Of a stretch of DNA of 64,000 bases, positions 1-15,000 are shown in pieces (within the stretch, counting starts at the first letter, position 1; each line of letters begins with the position of its first letter). The notes under the pieces were generated by a model. The model was given only the letters and a program-made list of their open reading frames with translations, did not search any database and had not been told where the DNA came from. The stretch is from Agelaius tricolor (Eukaryota > Chordata > Aves > Passeriformes > Icteridae), in the NCBI GenBank assembly GCA_023055355.1, contig JALJCS010000012.1:9646501-9710500 (forward strand), given 5' to 3'. Position numbers and translations under genes: made by a program.

Positions 1-99
1 CGGTCGCTCCCACAAGTCACCATTAGCCCTCTGGAGATGTCCATGGACATGTGTGAAATGTTGTGTTTGCCTTCATGAAAGGTTGCCAGGGAGGTACGG
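1..99 (-). CDS. WDFY1: WDFY1 coding exon 11 (truncated by window edge)
   Basis: Acceptor TTGTGCAG then 99 coding bases to the window edge. It encodes the last WD repeat ([29 protein letters not shown]). About 23 further residues expected from the human protein are outside the window. Confidence 0.93.
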
Positions 100-3000
100 C
101 TGCACAAGAGCAATTGAAATGAAAGCCAGCCATCAGATGAGGTTTCATGGCATCATTATAGCAGTGCAAAATAAACTTAAAAGAAAATTAGGTTGCTCAA
201 GTACTAATAAATCTATTCCAAGAGCTGCAGTGACATATTAAAGGGGACAGAATTAAATTAGCAAGTCATGCTAAGGCACTGCTTGTGGTGTTGTACAGGT
301 TTGACATTTTCTGCAGCATGACTGTTAGTAATACTAGAGCAGAAGTGGGACACAATTAATAAATACTCCTACACCCGGTTAACAAAGTCAAGTTCATTTT
401 TCCCTTGCTGGCTACGGAAGTCAACTAGGGCACAGCATCCTACTTTTCAAAAAAAACCAACCCCAAGCAAACAAAAAGTCCCAATAATGAAAAATCCAAT
501 AACACAACAAAAAACCCCAAACACTCTCAAAAATTTCACATCTGATTACTCTGTTCATACCAAAAGAAAAGGGGTTCCTTCATTTCTAAGACAGGTTTAA
601 TAAGACAGCAAATGATGTTTAACCTGATTTGCTTGCATGGGGAAAATAATGTTGAGTTCTGAAGAACATTCCCAAAGTTTAAAAAAGTGTACATGAACTA
701 ATGCATATACGTCCTGGCAGCTGAAATGCATTGCCTGGCACCCACCTAGCAATGTTAAGTGCAATCAATAGCTTTTAACTAAACTGAAATGTTGAGACAA
801 ATATATCTCAAGTCTAGATCTGGGCTCCTGGAAAAGAAGAACTAAAAAAGGATATAAATGTTGTAATTCCATATCTGATCCAAACGCACTTGCAGAGGCA
901 GATGGGGGATCTCTGCAGAGGCAGATGGGGGATCTCTGCCATCACAGTGCTTTCAGTCCCCAAGGCCTAACAGAGAGTCAGCTCAGTGTGTTCTGTAGCA
1001 TTGTGTGTGGATGTGGAGCAAGGCCAAGGGTTTCTGCACACCAGCAGTGTTACTACAGTTTATTACTCCCTAATACTCACTCTTCATCCTTGATGGACTC
1101 AAAACAGGAATCACAGACACGGACCTGGAACTCAAATCCCATGATTGGGTAGCTCGACCGTTTGGTGCTGCACTTGCCACAAACTGCCTGCCCACATTTT
1201 CTGCAATGGTGCTTCATGGAGGAAGAAGAAAATCAACAAGTCACAATGTCACTTGACCACCATACAAGTGTCCACTGCACAACAAAAACAACAAAGCTTC
1301 TGTTTTGCAACCTGCAGAAAGCAACCTGCTAGGAAACCCCTGCTTCTTCAACCAAAGAGCAATGTCTCTGGAGTTCTGAACAGTCACTTGGATCATTTAT
1401 GGATTTATCTCCATACTCTGTGTCTATCCTCTTCTCTGGCAAGCTCCTTCTGGGAGAAGGGGAAAAAGAGGCTTGAGCAAGCAACCCAGTTAAAAACATT
1501 CTGATGCACTAAGAACAGGGCCATTAGTACTTCACTGGAGTGAGCATCTACATTCTCAGTTATGGGGCGCTGTTTGCCATTTTACACAACACTTGAGGAT
1601 TAGCTGTCCATAGTTCCAAAGCATGGGAACATTCAGAGAAATCCAACAGAGCACGCCTAGCACAGCCTGCTTTGACCTGTGACAGGTTTGTTGCAACACT
1701 TTCACAGAATTTGGAAATGTCCTAGCAGTGCTTAGAAGCCGTAACTTCTCAATACACCTCACTTCAAAGGAGCAAAAATACAAGAGATGAAAAGATCTAC
1801 CAGCCTTAGAGGTCTTCTGTTTACATTTTGTTCAAGTGCTGAAGTACAGCTAAGCACTGAAACCAGCCATCTCACCTGTCTCAACCCTATCGTTTTTGTG
1901 TCCCACATTTGTTTGATATTCCAGAAGAAAGGTTGCTCACACTTCTGACAGGAATCACTTTCTAGCCATTGAGGAGCCTAGAAAAGAGCAGGAAATGTAA
2001 GCAATCAGAATTGTTTTCCTCCACACAACAGTCAAGGAAGTTTAAGAACCCAAAGTAAAGTCTTACTTGGAAAGATGCCCTGGTTCAGTTCTGGACATTA
2101 CAACAATAAATTGCCTAGAGCATAGTACAAAGAAAGTTTAGCACAAAAGCCTCAAACCCAAGAATACAGTTACTGGTTACCTACACACCTCCTACACTTT
2201 TTAAGCCTCCAGGAATATGCTATATTACTGCCTTAATAAGAAAACTCATTCAAACACCTACGTTACTAAACCCACTGCAGGCATTCAGAGACTGCTGCTC
2301 TGGTTGTGTGGATAGCTTTTAAGGACCAGTGTAGTCCAAACTGCAGAAGCTATGAGGCAGTAATCCCCTTTAAGAAAGGGGGTGTCCAGAAGTAAATTCT
2401 GTGACTAATTATCTTTTCTACTTTCATGGGATTGCAGTTTGAAATAATTAGGAATTCATCTGCATTTTCCATCCTGCCCCCATCTTCGTTAAGCATCCCT
2501 TTTCCCACCCACACACTTTTCCTGCCATAAATGGACTAGGCCAAATGAAAATAGAGCTTTTACACATTTCAGCTCTCTCAGATACTTTAACTGAACATCC
2601 CTGAAAGAGATAGAAAGAGAGGCACAATATTTTTACTACATGGACTTGAATTTGAACATGTATATTCTATACAACTTTATACATCTCATGAGGAATTCTC
2701 CCTGAAACTGGAGGAGGAAAGCTGGAACAACAAAGCATTTTTTCTTTTCAGTTCATTTACACTGCTGACAGTAAGAAAACAAGAGCATTCTTACTTGCAC
2801 CACCATGGATATGAACTGATGCAGAAAGAAAGTGTATGGCTGGGTCAATTGCTGTGTACTGAGATCTTTATAAAAAAAAAAGTTGCCTGGGGACTGAACC
2901 TCTACCTTCTGAACTGCATCTCAAAATCTACCTCTCACTTCTTTACCTGTTTTGACACAAGTTGAGAACTTATTTCAAGACTATTGAAGCACAGTCCTTT

Positions 3001-6000
3001 GGTTTCTTTACTGCAAGAGTTTGACTGCTTTAGATTGTTCCAGAAGCAAAGATCACAGCCATTCCAGTGAACCTGTTGCTCTCTTTGACATAAAACTCTA
3101 AGCAGTCCAAAGCACCTCCTGCACTTTTCCATTTACTACAATGCAGCACGGACAGCCATTAGAACAGAACAGGTTTCAATAATATCATTCAGCTTTAAAG
3201 TGTCAGACAACATGAGGAAAGCAGCCTGCAGAACTGATTAAGGAAAGTCACATTAGTCTCTGAAAAGGGGAAAGAAAATATCTTTGACGTATGACATGAA
3301 GTTACCTCTTCTCGGCTGATATCCATGTTCCAAACAGCAATTCCCCCATCAGCTGAACAAGACACCAGCTGCCGTGTCAGCTGGATGTAGCAGATAGCCT
3401 GCACCTTGTCACTGCCAACAAAGCACACACCAGTTACCCACAAGTCTTTAAACAAAGCTTGGTTTCTCAGCAAACCCTGATTCCTTCTCGTAAATCAAGC
3501 TACTGAGGAAGGCCAAAACTGATTTTCAGTTTGCTAAGTCCACTAAGTAGAGCTCTGAGGATGAGTGAACAAATGCTGTCACCTGAGCACTAGCCTAGCA
3601 TCAGGATGTTGAGGGAGTTCTTACAGGCCTGACCAGAACACCAGAGGTACAGTTCCATGTTAACATTTGCTGGCAGTAAGCCCTGATGGTGAACTGAGTG
3701 TCAACTGACTCAGAGTGCTTGTGCAAATACTCTTCTGTGTTGGCAAGGAGAGTCACTTGTCAAAACAGAAACAACTGAATAAATAAAGAGAAATATTTGT
3801 TTCAAGGTGCTACTAAGCAGCAGGTTCCACTTTTGCTAACAAATCACAGTAAGTCAGGCTGTAGGTGCAAAGCAAAGTATGCATTCACCAATAAGACTAT
3901 TTAATCCTAAAGAAAGTCATGTCAAAACAAAAGTCTGCCCTAAGAATTTAAACAAAGAATCTGACTAGTATCAAACTGCTTTGCAACATCTAAATTGAAT
4001 TAAGAAGTCATTCTGCTTCTCAGAAAGAACCTAACTGTTACAAGTCTTCACCAGGACACATGAGGCAGCAGTAAGAGCAGTATAAAGTCCTCCAGTTACT
4101 TTTTTGTAACCAAGGCTCTATTTTTAATTCTTTAGCCATAAGACTAAACCCTCAAGATTTAACAGGAGTTCTAGAGCTAAGGCTATCAGTCTTGGTCAAA
4201 GGTAGATGGAGATCTATGGAATTAGACAAGAGGAGAACACACTACAAATATCTTTAAATATAAACAAAATCTCTACTACCAGTGCATTTCTAAGTAGAAT
4301 ATATCTTCTGTGGTGAACTGCCTGTCAGACTGAATTAGAGCCCTACATTTAAAAATGGCAGATAGTGTTGGGTGTCTAAAAATTAAGAGTTGATTGTTAC
4401 AGACAACTACCTCAACTTCAGAAGAGGGGAAACATGACACTTTCTGAAGTTGAGAGACAACCCCTGAAATTTAGCCAATCAGTTATGACCTATCAGTTAT
4501 CACTGACAAAGACAGGGAGAACAGGAACATATTGAAGCTTATTTTATATGCATACATGAACATGATTATACATAAAGGTTCTACCCCTCCTCTCAAAGAT
4601 AACTCAGTTGCAGTATTTACAATACAGACACCTGCAATTTTTACTTAAAGGCCAAACCAGATGATTTAGGATTTTTACCCACCTTTTTCTATAAACTATT
4701 TCTGTGTTACTTCTAAACCACGGTAACATGAAGACATTAAACACGAAAAAGAAAAAAGCTTTATCAGTAAGGCCTTCCTAGTACTGATTATCCTTCTTCT
4801 CCTTCAAAGTACTCAGGATTCTGCAAAGAGTAATTTTCTCCATTTTTCACAATGATTCAAATATCTTGCCATGCTATTTAGTCTTCCTGGGACTGTGTGT
4901 CCATTACAGGATGAAAAATAAGACTCCATTACATACTGGTGTCCCTGGAGCAGCAGCGTTCTCCCCTTCCTTCCACCAATATCCCACATGATAATGCTGT
5001 GGTCAGAGGCACCTGAGAAGAGCAGCCTTTGGACAGGATCCCACCACAGGGAAGTAATGCTCCCTAGGAGAGAACATTCTGCAGTTAGATGTAAGGGACT
5101 GGCTCCCCAACACAGTGATGCCCTCCTGGAGCATTCAAGTGAAACCTGAGGTCCTGCCTTACACCAGCAACATATTGGAAGCCTTAAGGCAAAGGAAACA
5201 TCCAACAGCAAAGTGCAGTCCTGACAGAGTGGCAAGAAGTACTGGACAACTGAACAGATGTCCCTAAGAAGACAGATATAGCATAAGCCAGAAAGTCTGA
5301 GTTCTACCCTTTCTATTTAGGAAGGTGATTGTAAGAGTTGCCAGGCTGCCACATGAGCTTTGGAAGATAGAAGCACCAGCAGCTGCCAAGCAGAAATCAC
5401 TATCTACAACACAGTGAGGTGCTTGGTCAGTGGCTGCAGCGCAGCTCGCACTGTTCTCAGCTAAAGCTACTCCCTCACATAACCACACAACCTTAAAATA
5501 GCTGGACTAAGAAACAAAGTGAGAACTTCACTGCTGTTAGCAAATCTGCCACCACTCACTAAATTACAAAACTAGATTTCAGAAGGCCCAGTGCAACTGT
5601 GAATTAGGGATAGAAAGAAATGAGTCATCTGACAGTAGCAGCCTTATACTGAACCCATACCCATGGTAACGTTGCCAGTACACTACAGGAGTAATTTTGT
5701 TACTCATGCCACCTATAGTTGTGAAGTTGGGACATTTTATTTCCTTGCAGAAATCCTTCCATTGCTCAATTGTCATCAAAAGCCTTGTTAGTCCAAAACC
5801 AAGATGATGAATGGTAATTAGAGCCCAGATCAGTTCTTTCCAATGCTCTGAAGCAAGAGATTTTTTTTTTTTGCCTCCTTTAGGGCTATGCTGTTTTCAG
5901 ACTGACCCATTTGGAAATAGCATGTGCACCAAAGAGGCATTAACTTTGGGTATTATCTCAGCATTACACAGAGCAGGCTGTTATGCATGGTGAATTCTGG

Positions 6001-9000
6001 AAGCTGAGAACAAACTCTGAAACCATTTAAATTGCAAAGCAACTGCTTGCTTATGAAGTCACATTTAGCAAGAGCTAGAAAGCAAACAAGACTTTTAAAT
6101 CAGACTTTTAAAGTCTGTCAAACACAACTGCACTCAAAGGAGAATTAGATGCCATTTAAGTTTAGAGTTACTAGATCTCGAGAATATTACACAAATATGG
6201 TGGAGAAAAAAAAGTTACACGTAATCTGATTTGCTTTAAAAAAATAAATGAAGGAAAGAAGTTGAAATAAATAGTACAATACCTGTTTAAGAAAAATCTG
6301 TTTCTGCCCCTGAAATAATTTTTTATGGTAGCTCAATTCTTGTTTTAAGGATCACAGTCCCCATTTGGAAATATATGAGCCAAAGGTGGCTGCTGTGTGG
6401 ACAGCACTGCTGAAGCTGGTGCTTGGAAGCCCATCACAACTCAAGAGACAGAACATAACAAGAAAGCACCACACAGACATACTGCTTTAGAGTAACTGTA
6501 ACATCTACCAAGAAGTTGCATTTGAACACAGACCAGTACAAAAGTATACAGAGGCAAAGGAGTCTCTAGGGCCAAGAGAATTATTTTGTTCTAAACTGAA
6601 ACAATCTGAAGTTCTCCTTGAAAGCAGAAGAGACATTTATCACTTGAAAATCTCAACTTGCCTCCTGCATTCAAAACCAGCTGTATCACTTTACAGTCAT
6701 CTGTAGATCAGGAGTCTACCCAGCTTTAACAAAGCCTACTCTATACCTCCAGCTGTTAAACAAGGCAGCCTTTTCCAGTGGGTCAGAGACTCATGACCCA
6801 GTAGTTCATCCCTACCCACATGCAAACTGTCAGCTGATTTGAAAGTTGCAAATACCACATGGGAAAAGGCATTCTCTTGTTTATTTTTCTCAGCACATTA
6901 TTAAGTTACACATTATTCTGTCATTCTTGCCTTAATCATTACAGCAGACAGTAGCTCTGTATTATGTTATGGACCACCTGATTCTTCATTTGATATAAGG
7001 ACTTCAGCTGCTCTGTAGAGGATGAGACATTTGCCTTAGACTAGGCAGTTTCTCTAATGCTGAGACTAAAGCTTTTAAAGGTGGCCATCTAGTGGATAAC
7101 TTGTGTTTAACTGAATGCATATGTTTACTTTTGTTTTTCAGCTACAATAAAAATACCTGTAGGTATTTATAAGGCTAAGATTTGCCTTCAGCAAGTATGT
7201 TTGTTCTTTAACAGGAAGTCAAGTATAACTTTCAACAGCTTATGATAACCACTGCCCTGGACTGGTTTTTCATCCAGTATCTACCCTAAGAGGCAGATAT
7301 GCAACTGACCATCTCACCCCAAGTTACAAAGAGGTACTGTACTGGGAGAGGTGGCTTTAAGACAAAGAGTTACTTTACCTTCATGCCCTTTAAGGGTTGT
7401 GATAACTGAACAGGTATTCTGCTCCAGCTTCAGAAGAGTGATCTGTCCAGAATAATCACCAACAAATGCATGCTGAGTTTCATGATCATATCTGAACACC
7501 AGTCAAGGAGAAGGTTCACATGTTCAAAGAGTATTTTACATGACTGAAACAATCAGCTACAGAGGTGAAAAAAATTGGGAAAGAACATTTTAATACGCCA
7601 GATAAATATTTACATAATTACTTTTAAAGTGGTTGGAGACTGTAATAAACCTTTTTGATTCCTTTCTTCTCATCACACTTCCCTACACATTCCAGTAAAA
7701 CTGTACAGAAAATAAGACAAGAGTTTTAGAAAGCCACTGGAGAAAGCCATGAGATAATCCATGCCCTAGTTTAAGGCAAGCCAAGTAGCTTCAGGCCATT
7801 TCTAGCAGCTGTTTACAGAACACACTCATGGCTGTTTACAAGATGCCAAAACTCATCAGGCTACTTGCTGCAGTGCAGAGCTCTCTGCAACTATGAGGAA
7901 CACCTCACTGGACACTGGGCTGCATTCAGTCTTACCTGGTATCTTCTCCAATAAACCCTTCATTTTCTAGCACGGTTGTAGTTGATATCTCCAGGAGAGG
8001 AAAACCAAGATACAAGGATGCTGACCCTCCACAACAAGTTCACCTTACAGTGGAAGTACACCCCCAGTGTTCCAGCTACTGCCAAGGTGAGGCTGTCTCA
8101 TTTCTTGTCCTGTTCTCTGGACTTTCCAGTTTACCAGTGCAGGTTCTTGAGTGTGGTATTGAAAACTGACCTAATTTCAGAAAGGATTCTGTCAGTTAAC
8201 ACTGAGATCAAAGCCACACTGATCCATTAACAAGGTGGCACATTGGGCAAAAGCGTTACACCTCATAAGAGTTCTGATACTTGGTTATTGCCACGATGCA
8301 ACTATGAACTCCAGAAACCAAAGCATGGCAAGTCAATGGAACTAGATGATTTGTTGCTTTTAGAAGACTTTTGTTATTCAGAATATAAGCAAGAGCTTTG
8401 AAAGACCCATGCAGCTGATAGCACATAATCCAAGAGCTGTGTATAAAGTTAGGTGTCCTCCTTGAACCACACAGAAACACAAGTTGCATCTAGAAAAGTA
8501 GCCCCTGGTATCCAACAGAGGCCAACTTCAGGACAGTCTACCAAAAAGCCCACCACCCTAAGTGAAAATGCAGAGGCTCTGCCATCTGATGACATTCCAA
8601 AGTCTCTTAAGCCTTCAGGATCATGAGATAAACAATTTGCTTTCAACAAATCCTCTAAGTCCCTGAACATGTGATCTTTTCTTCATCCTGAAGTTCAGGC
8701 TTGCCTTATCCCCACTAATCTAGTAGAGAATAGGCACTCTGCTGTGTTTTTCAGAAGCTTACACATAGGATCACTAACAAACAATGTTCTAAGGAACTTC
8801 CTGTTGGGAGGCCAAGCACCTGGTACACACACCAGCAAGCTGGTTCTTCCTAACACAAATCCAAAGAGAGATAAATTAAAATGGATTTTCAAATGTCAAG
8901 TTCTTCAGTGGAAATTTATTTTTATATTGATATAAAAGGTCATATTCTTTTCTCCATTTTAATAATAAACTGTGTCATTATTTGCCATAGCATTAGCTAT

Positions 9001-12000
9001 AGAAGCCACTGAATTCAGTGAGACTCAGACTGTTCCCCAGACTGCTGTGAGCTGGTCTCCAATACACACACCAGCTTTAACCTATTCTGTGCTGCATTCA
9101 GCTGAGGTGAGCTGCACATGGAATGTTTTGTGGGACACAACTCCCCTGGACTCTAAAACAGAGCAGCAGTACAACAGTACAAACCTGGCAGTTTTTCACT
9201 CAGTAAGGCAGGGTCTGCACAGATGGGAGACCTCAGAAGGACAGACATGCAGCTGGCAACTGAGTTTTCCTCCCAGCTTCTTACCAGGACATAGGTTACA
9301 GCCACTCTAGAGAGGGCTTCATGTTTTCAAGAGATGATGTTGACCTGTTTCAGTTTTTTAATCTTGCTACTTCTAAAACATTACTGCCATTAAACCTCAT
9401 ACAGCAACCAATACCTTCAATTACTGTCTGGCCACATGTAAACTGCCACCTTTAACAAGTGCTAAAAAAACAGTTTTAGTTTAGTTTGCTTTCAAAAGCT
9501 TTGATATGTGAACTACCTTTGAAGCTATTGGGCTTGTAAGTCTTTTACATAGGGTAAAGAATGTCCTGAAGTACTTACAGCTGAATAGACAGAGTGCATA
9601 AGCTGCAAATGCTGCAGTTAAATATAGTTTACAGAAAGTAAATTGTACACAGACAAATTACTACTGGTGAATAAAGTTTCAATGTACCTGGTAGCTTAAA
9701 GATAGAAAAGATTAACTTGAGCAAAGACAGAAAAATTAAAGCAGTCCAAAGGGTTTCATGATGTTTTACGCTCTGGAAAGACTCAAAGACACACTGGCAT
9801 CTGTTGAACAAAGGCACTTGCCCAGGAGGTCTGTGGGCCATGCTATAGATACTGTCACTGCCACAAGATGCTACAGACAGACACCTCAAAATTATGAACT
9901 AGTACAGACTGGGATTTCTGCAGCTCAAGGTCTCTTCTGCTATCTAATAACCACTAACAGAAATAAAGGTAAATAATGAGAATAAGGATTAGCAGACTTG
10001 CAAGAGATGCCATGGATATCTAGCTTTTATACATGGAAAGTTGGGAACAAATTAAGGCAAAGGAACAAAGTAGTCTTCCATTTTCAGGGTAGCAATCATT
10101 TTTTAAAGGATACTGTAGACATGAGGCCCAAGAGGTGAAATAATGTCTCCCCAGCATGCTCCCACTCCTGGTGCACATCCAGCTGATACACTTGTCATGA
10201 CCTGTGCTGATAAGCCACTCTGATGCCAGGCAGAAAGTAATAGCAGACACTCGATTCTGGTGAGCTGCAACAAGAAAGAGATTCTGGCTATTTTCCCCCA
10301 AAATCCAAGTGCTGTGTACTTCCATTCTCATTCAGACAGACAGAGGTTGAAGATGATATCCAGGCAATGCCCCAGGGAGATTTTTCATCATTATATTATA
10401 CTTGCATCTTGGCTGAATGAAAAGGTTCCCATAGTTCTGTTTAGGATTTGCCTGCTGAATAGCTCAAATGAACCAAACCCATCACTCAGCTGATGTAAGC
10501 CTTTCCCCAGAGAGAGAGAAGCTGAGTTCAGCCCAGATACCCAAGGTTAAGGAACAAGCAAACCCTCAGCTTCCTCTAGCTAACTCAAGACTTCTGGGGA
10601 GTAATGCAACACATCTAAAACCTTGAATTGCTTTACTAAACCCATCTTTTCCTAACTCCAGAGAGCTATGCTCACATTTATATTTCTAAGCACCTGAAAG
10701 GATATCTAGTCCATGGCATTCAAACTGTTTCCTGTGACAGAAACCAAATCCCACCCAGCTTGGTTGAGAATGCTGCCACTAAGCAAGAAGTTACACATGC
10801 TTCAGAAAGAAGCTTCCCCTGCCCCACAAGATGCAAGTACTTCCCTTGACTGAACTGTCAAATCATCTCCCTTAGGATAAAGGGAGGTTTTGTTGCTTTT
10901 AGAACAAGGTCTTTTTCTCCCAAGCAAGACCATTGCTTCTGTTGGTGTCAGGGAGCCACAAGACAAACTGCACTTTGTTTTGCTACATAATCTGCAGTCT
11001 TTGACAGCTTCCTTCAGGCCTTTCACATTAATATGCCAATTTTAACCAACAATTGAGTTTTGTATTTCTATAAAGGATGTGTATAGACAAATGCTGAAAT
11101 TAGTATCTCTATAAATATTAGAACAATCCAACAAACCCTGTCTTCCACATATTGGAAAAATTAGCTCTTTTTCATCCTTAAGGTTGCTCTCCTAAGGTGA
11201 CAGAGAAGGTACAGACTCTTACCTTGAGCTAGGAGTAACCAAGCACATTGTTAAAAGAAGTAAGGAGAGAAACTGCAAATACCCAAATCACCTTTATAAA
11301 GCTCTTGCACCAACACTCATGTAGTACAACTACTCCAGCTGAAGAGCAAAATCCAAGCTTACTAGTTCTGGCTCATAACACTGCAGGCTACTGATGCAGT
11401 GAACTTAATGATCATGACTACAGCTTGGACTCAGCTGTCTGACAGAACACTCTTCTTATGGCAGTTATCCCCCAACTAAGTGACCAACTGTAAGGTCAGT
11501 CAGAATTAAAACAATTCTGGATTTGATTAATCTGTGACTGTGTCCAGTCTCCCAAGCATTGTAGATACTTTCCCTTTACACAAATGTTAGTGTAGATAGT
11601 GGTTAACTCTTTACCTGGATAGGTCTTCACAAAGTTCATCTTATTAAAGTCCTCAGAAATATGAAACTCCTAAAAGCAAAGGGAAATTGTTAGAAGATAC
11701 CACAGTGGCATAAAGCAACACTGATACCCAAAAAGGAGCAGTAACCTCACAGACCAAAATTTGCATAGCAGCAGTATATCCCACAAAAAACAGGCAGCTT
11801 CTCAGGCTGGAGCAAAGCACACTGAAATACCAACTGTAAATTAAGGTTTTAAGTGAACTGAATTTTCAACAGGGAACATCCTTTCAGAACTGAGTTTACT
11901 GAAGGGAGGTAATAGAAAGAGATAAGATCTCATTTGTCCTCAGCAGGAGCAAACAAAACTATCTTGTAGTACTTAAGATTTGCATGCTTGTGACTTCACA

Positions 12001-15000
12001 ATGGACAGGTTTAAGTGACAGTGTTCTTTATTTGATCCATTAGACTTAATGAAATTTTAGAAGTCTCAGCTTGAAATTTCCAATAGTTATCACTAGAATT
12101 CTCTGGAGTTCTTTGTAGGCTATTCATAGCAGTTATCTGTAGAATCACTCTTTATGACACTCATGCAGTACCCTGGCTCCTTATGGGGCAGTTATTATTT
12201 TGACCTTACTTTCATAAAGAAAGGAAACTATTAAAGCATCTGAGAGTCACAAGATTTCCCTCCTTTACCAAGGGGGGAAAGAATAAAACCCAGTTTCTGT
12301 TCTGCCAAGTGTATGCTCTCCAAGACAGGGACAGCAACTACAGCAAGAGTATACAAAGAGAGAAGAAAGAATTCCCAGCAAGAAAGGAGATGAACCCAGC
12401 CTCTTATAATTTTAGAGCTAGTGTTGAAATTTCTACATCATAAAAAGATGTGCAGCAAGCAAATCCAGAGATGTGAGCATGGCAGGATACAGACAGATCC
12501 ATACTCCTGGCCAGGGGCAAACCAACTGCAGTTCACAACCCCTGTCAGAGCACCACCATGGCACTCTGCCCAGCTTACTGTACTGCCCTCAAAACATTTC
12601 CTTGGCCAAGTGAAATTGTTTGGGCCCACTGCTGCACTAATGGCTCAAGGCCTTGAAGCTACCTGGCTCACAAGTAGCCAGAAGAACCTTTCCTTTGCAG
12701 TCCTCCCACACATCTCAGCTGAGCTGCCAAGAAGCTCAGCCATTTAACAGTAGCTGCATTCCAAAATGAATGGAAAGAAAACAGACTATCAGCTGCCAGC
12801 AACACATGGACAATCTGAGCAATTCTAACCTACATTCAGAAGAAAAGTCACAACAACTTACCATGATAGCTCCATTATCCTGGCCAACAAAAATCCGTCT
12901 GCTGTCATGATGATAAGCCATGGCAGAACATGGGGCTGTCAAAAAAGCAAGTACATCACAATATTTAAATAGAGGTATTAGGATACACATGACTTTAATA
13001 AAAGTCAATTCTTTCACTCGGGACAAAAGCTGTTTAAGCAGTTTGACAGAAACTAGTCTGCCTAGCTACCATCCCTTGGAATGACAGTTCAATTCCCACA
13101 TGTGAAGCTGAGGACAGGAACATGACTACTGTAACTCAGATATACCAACAGGAACCATATGCAAACCTGATGTCCTGCCACAAGGTGCAACTCAGCAAGA
13201 GGAATTTTACACATGCTGAAAGCTGAGCTAACAGCAACAGCTGGTTACACCTAAGAACTTGAGCTCACTAAAATTATCTCAAATGCAGCCCTGAAAGAAA
13301 AAAATGCACCCCTTGGGAAGCTGAGAGTATTCTTACATCTCAACTGTCAGCTAGTGGTTAGAAAAGCTCACTTAACAGGCAGACAAGTTATCTGCCATCA
13401 TTCAGGCACCTCCAGCTGCACATCCACAATGATTTACCTGGTGAAGGATGTGGTTCTGACAGAACACTGCCACAGATCTCATCCACCATGCAGCTAGTTT
13501 TAAATCAAAGTCTGAGCTAGATTTGCTGCAAAGCTCCCAAAATCAAGATCATTGAAGGAACCCAGCTCTTGGGGAAATGAGAAGGAGGTATTCCTACACA
13601 GCACAGCTCCAAACCCCATACTATGCCTGGCCACCACTTCCAACACCCATGTTGTACTTACATGCCATGGTGTGATAGATGCTGGGCCAGTACTGCCCAC
13701 TGTCCCTCTTCAGCCATACTCGGATTGTCCTGTGCCATGGAAGAGCAGGGAGAAGCCAGCTGTAAGTGCATCATGCCCTACATCTGAACCTCTGCATTAG
13801 TTATGGGTCAGCTCCACTGCCCTCAGCTTTTGTGCTACTCAAATATAGTAGAGGAACAACATAACAGAAATAACAGCACTCAAATACTGCTCTAACATAA
13901 CAAGAACACTGGCACTAAGAATAGGCACCCTTGGATTTGGAAAAGTTTTCTTTAAAACTATTTATACATGGAGTTTCAATAGCATGAAATGGAAATATTA
14001 TTTCAGCTCACCTCAGAAATTGCTACAAATTGCATCCCTTTACCTCCTTCTTGGCTCTGGCTGATATAAGTCAAATTCAAACTACAGAAACTTTCTATCT
14101 TCAGCAGAGCTAACCACAGTTTGTTTATAGCAGATTGAGTGTCTGATACATTTTTAAAAAATTGCAAATAATTTCTTATGGAAGTCCAAACTTTTAAATT
14201 TTTACAGCATCTCTGTGTAACTCACCCTTCAGCAAGCCAGATAGTGAATATTAAGAACAGAAGCATCTCATCTTCTAGAACACCACATTAGTGACACCTC
14301 CATCCCCAAATATGAAGAATCCATAGAGGACAGTATATCTAACTCAGTATTATTTCCTCTAAGCCATGCCTCTAATCCCTCATGCAGGAATGCAAAGGAC
14401 AAGCAACATTAGTGGTTGTTGGTTTGCACTGCTTCCCTGCCCTAAATATGATCAGGATTGATGAGCTAGTCAAACATTAACTGAAAAGCTGACAAGATGG
14501 CTTGGACAGCATGCCAAGATTCTTTATAGAATTGGATTTAGTCTGCAACCTTCCAGAATCATCTCCTAGAAGGAAAGGATAAGTGGTCTTGTGAGCATTT
14601 AGCATTACACTACTCTGATGGCTGTCAAATCCTGGGAGGAGGGATGTAAGGGCATCAGCAAGGAAGTGGAAAGTTATTGTCAATCACAAGCATTCCTACA
14701 ACAGACACATTGAAGGGACTCTACATCACAATGTCAAGAGCACACATGTAGACAGTGTTAAGGTTAAGTCCTCTTGAAATTTCATCTCCAAACCATTGTT
14801 TGCCTTTTTGTTACTGTTTAAATCCAACCTCCTCATTCTTAAATGTTCTGTAAATATATGTACCTGGAAACACTGTCAAGAGGCTTCACTGAGATGTGGT
14901 GTTCTATTACTGTTAGCTAATAAAAGTTCTGGTACTCAGAATTCTCTGGAAAAGTACTAGGGGACTGATTAGTTAGACATCATGGAGGATCAACAGTAAA

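Larger units (their letters stand above)
100..13661 (-). other. WDFY1: WDFY1 introns 2-10
   Basis: Intron sizes from the 5' end of the gene: 726, 1,192, 1,350, 2,622, 2,315, 1,525, 1,328, 664 and 981 bases. Apart from a 23-bp duplication and an A/C-rich tract in intron 10, I see nothing but unique intronic sequence. The exons listed separately interrupt this span. Confidence 0.7.
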
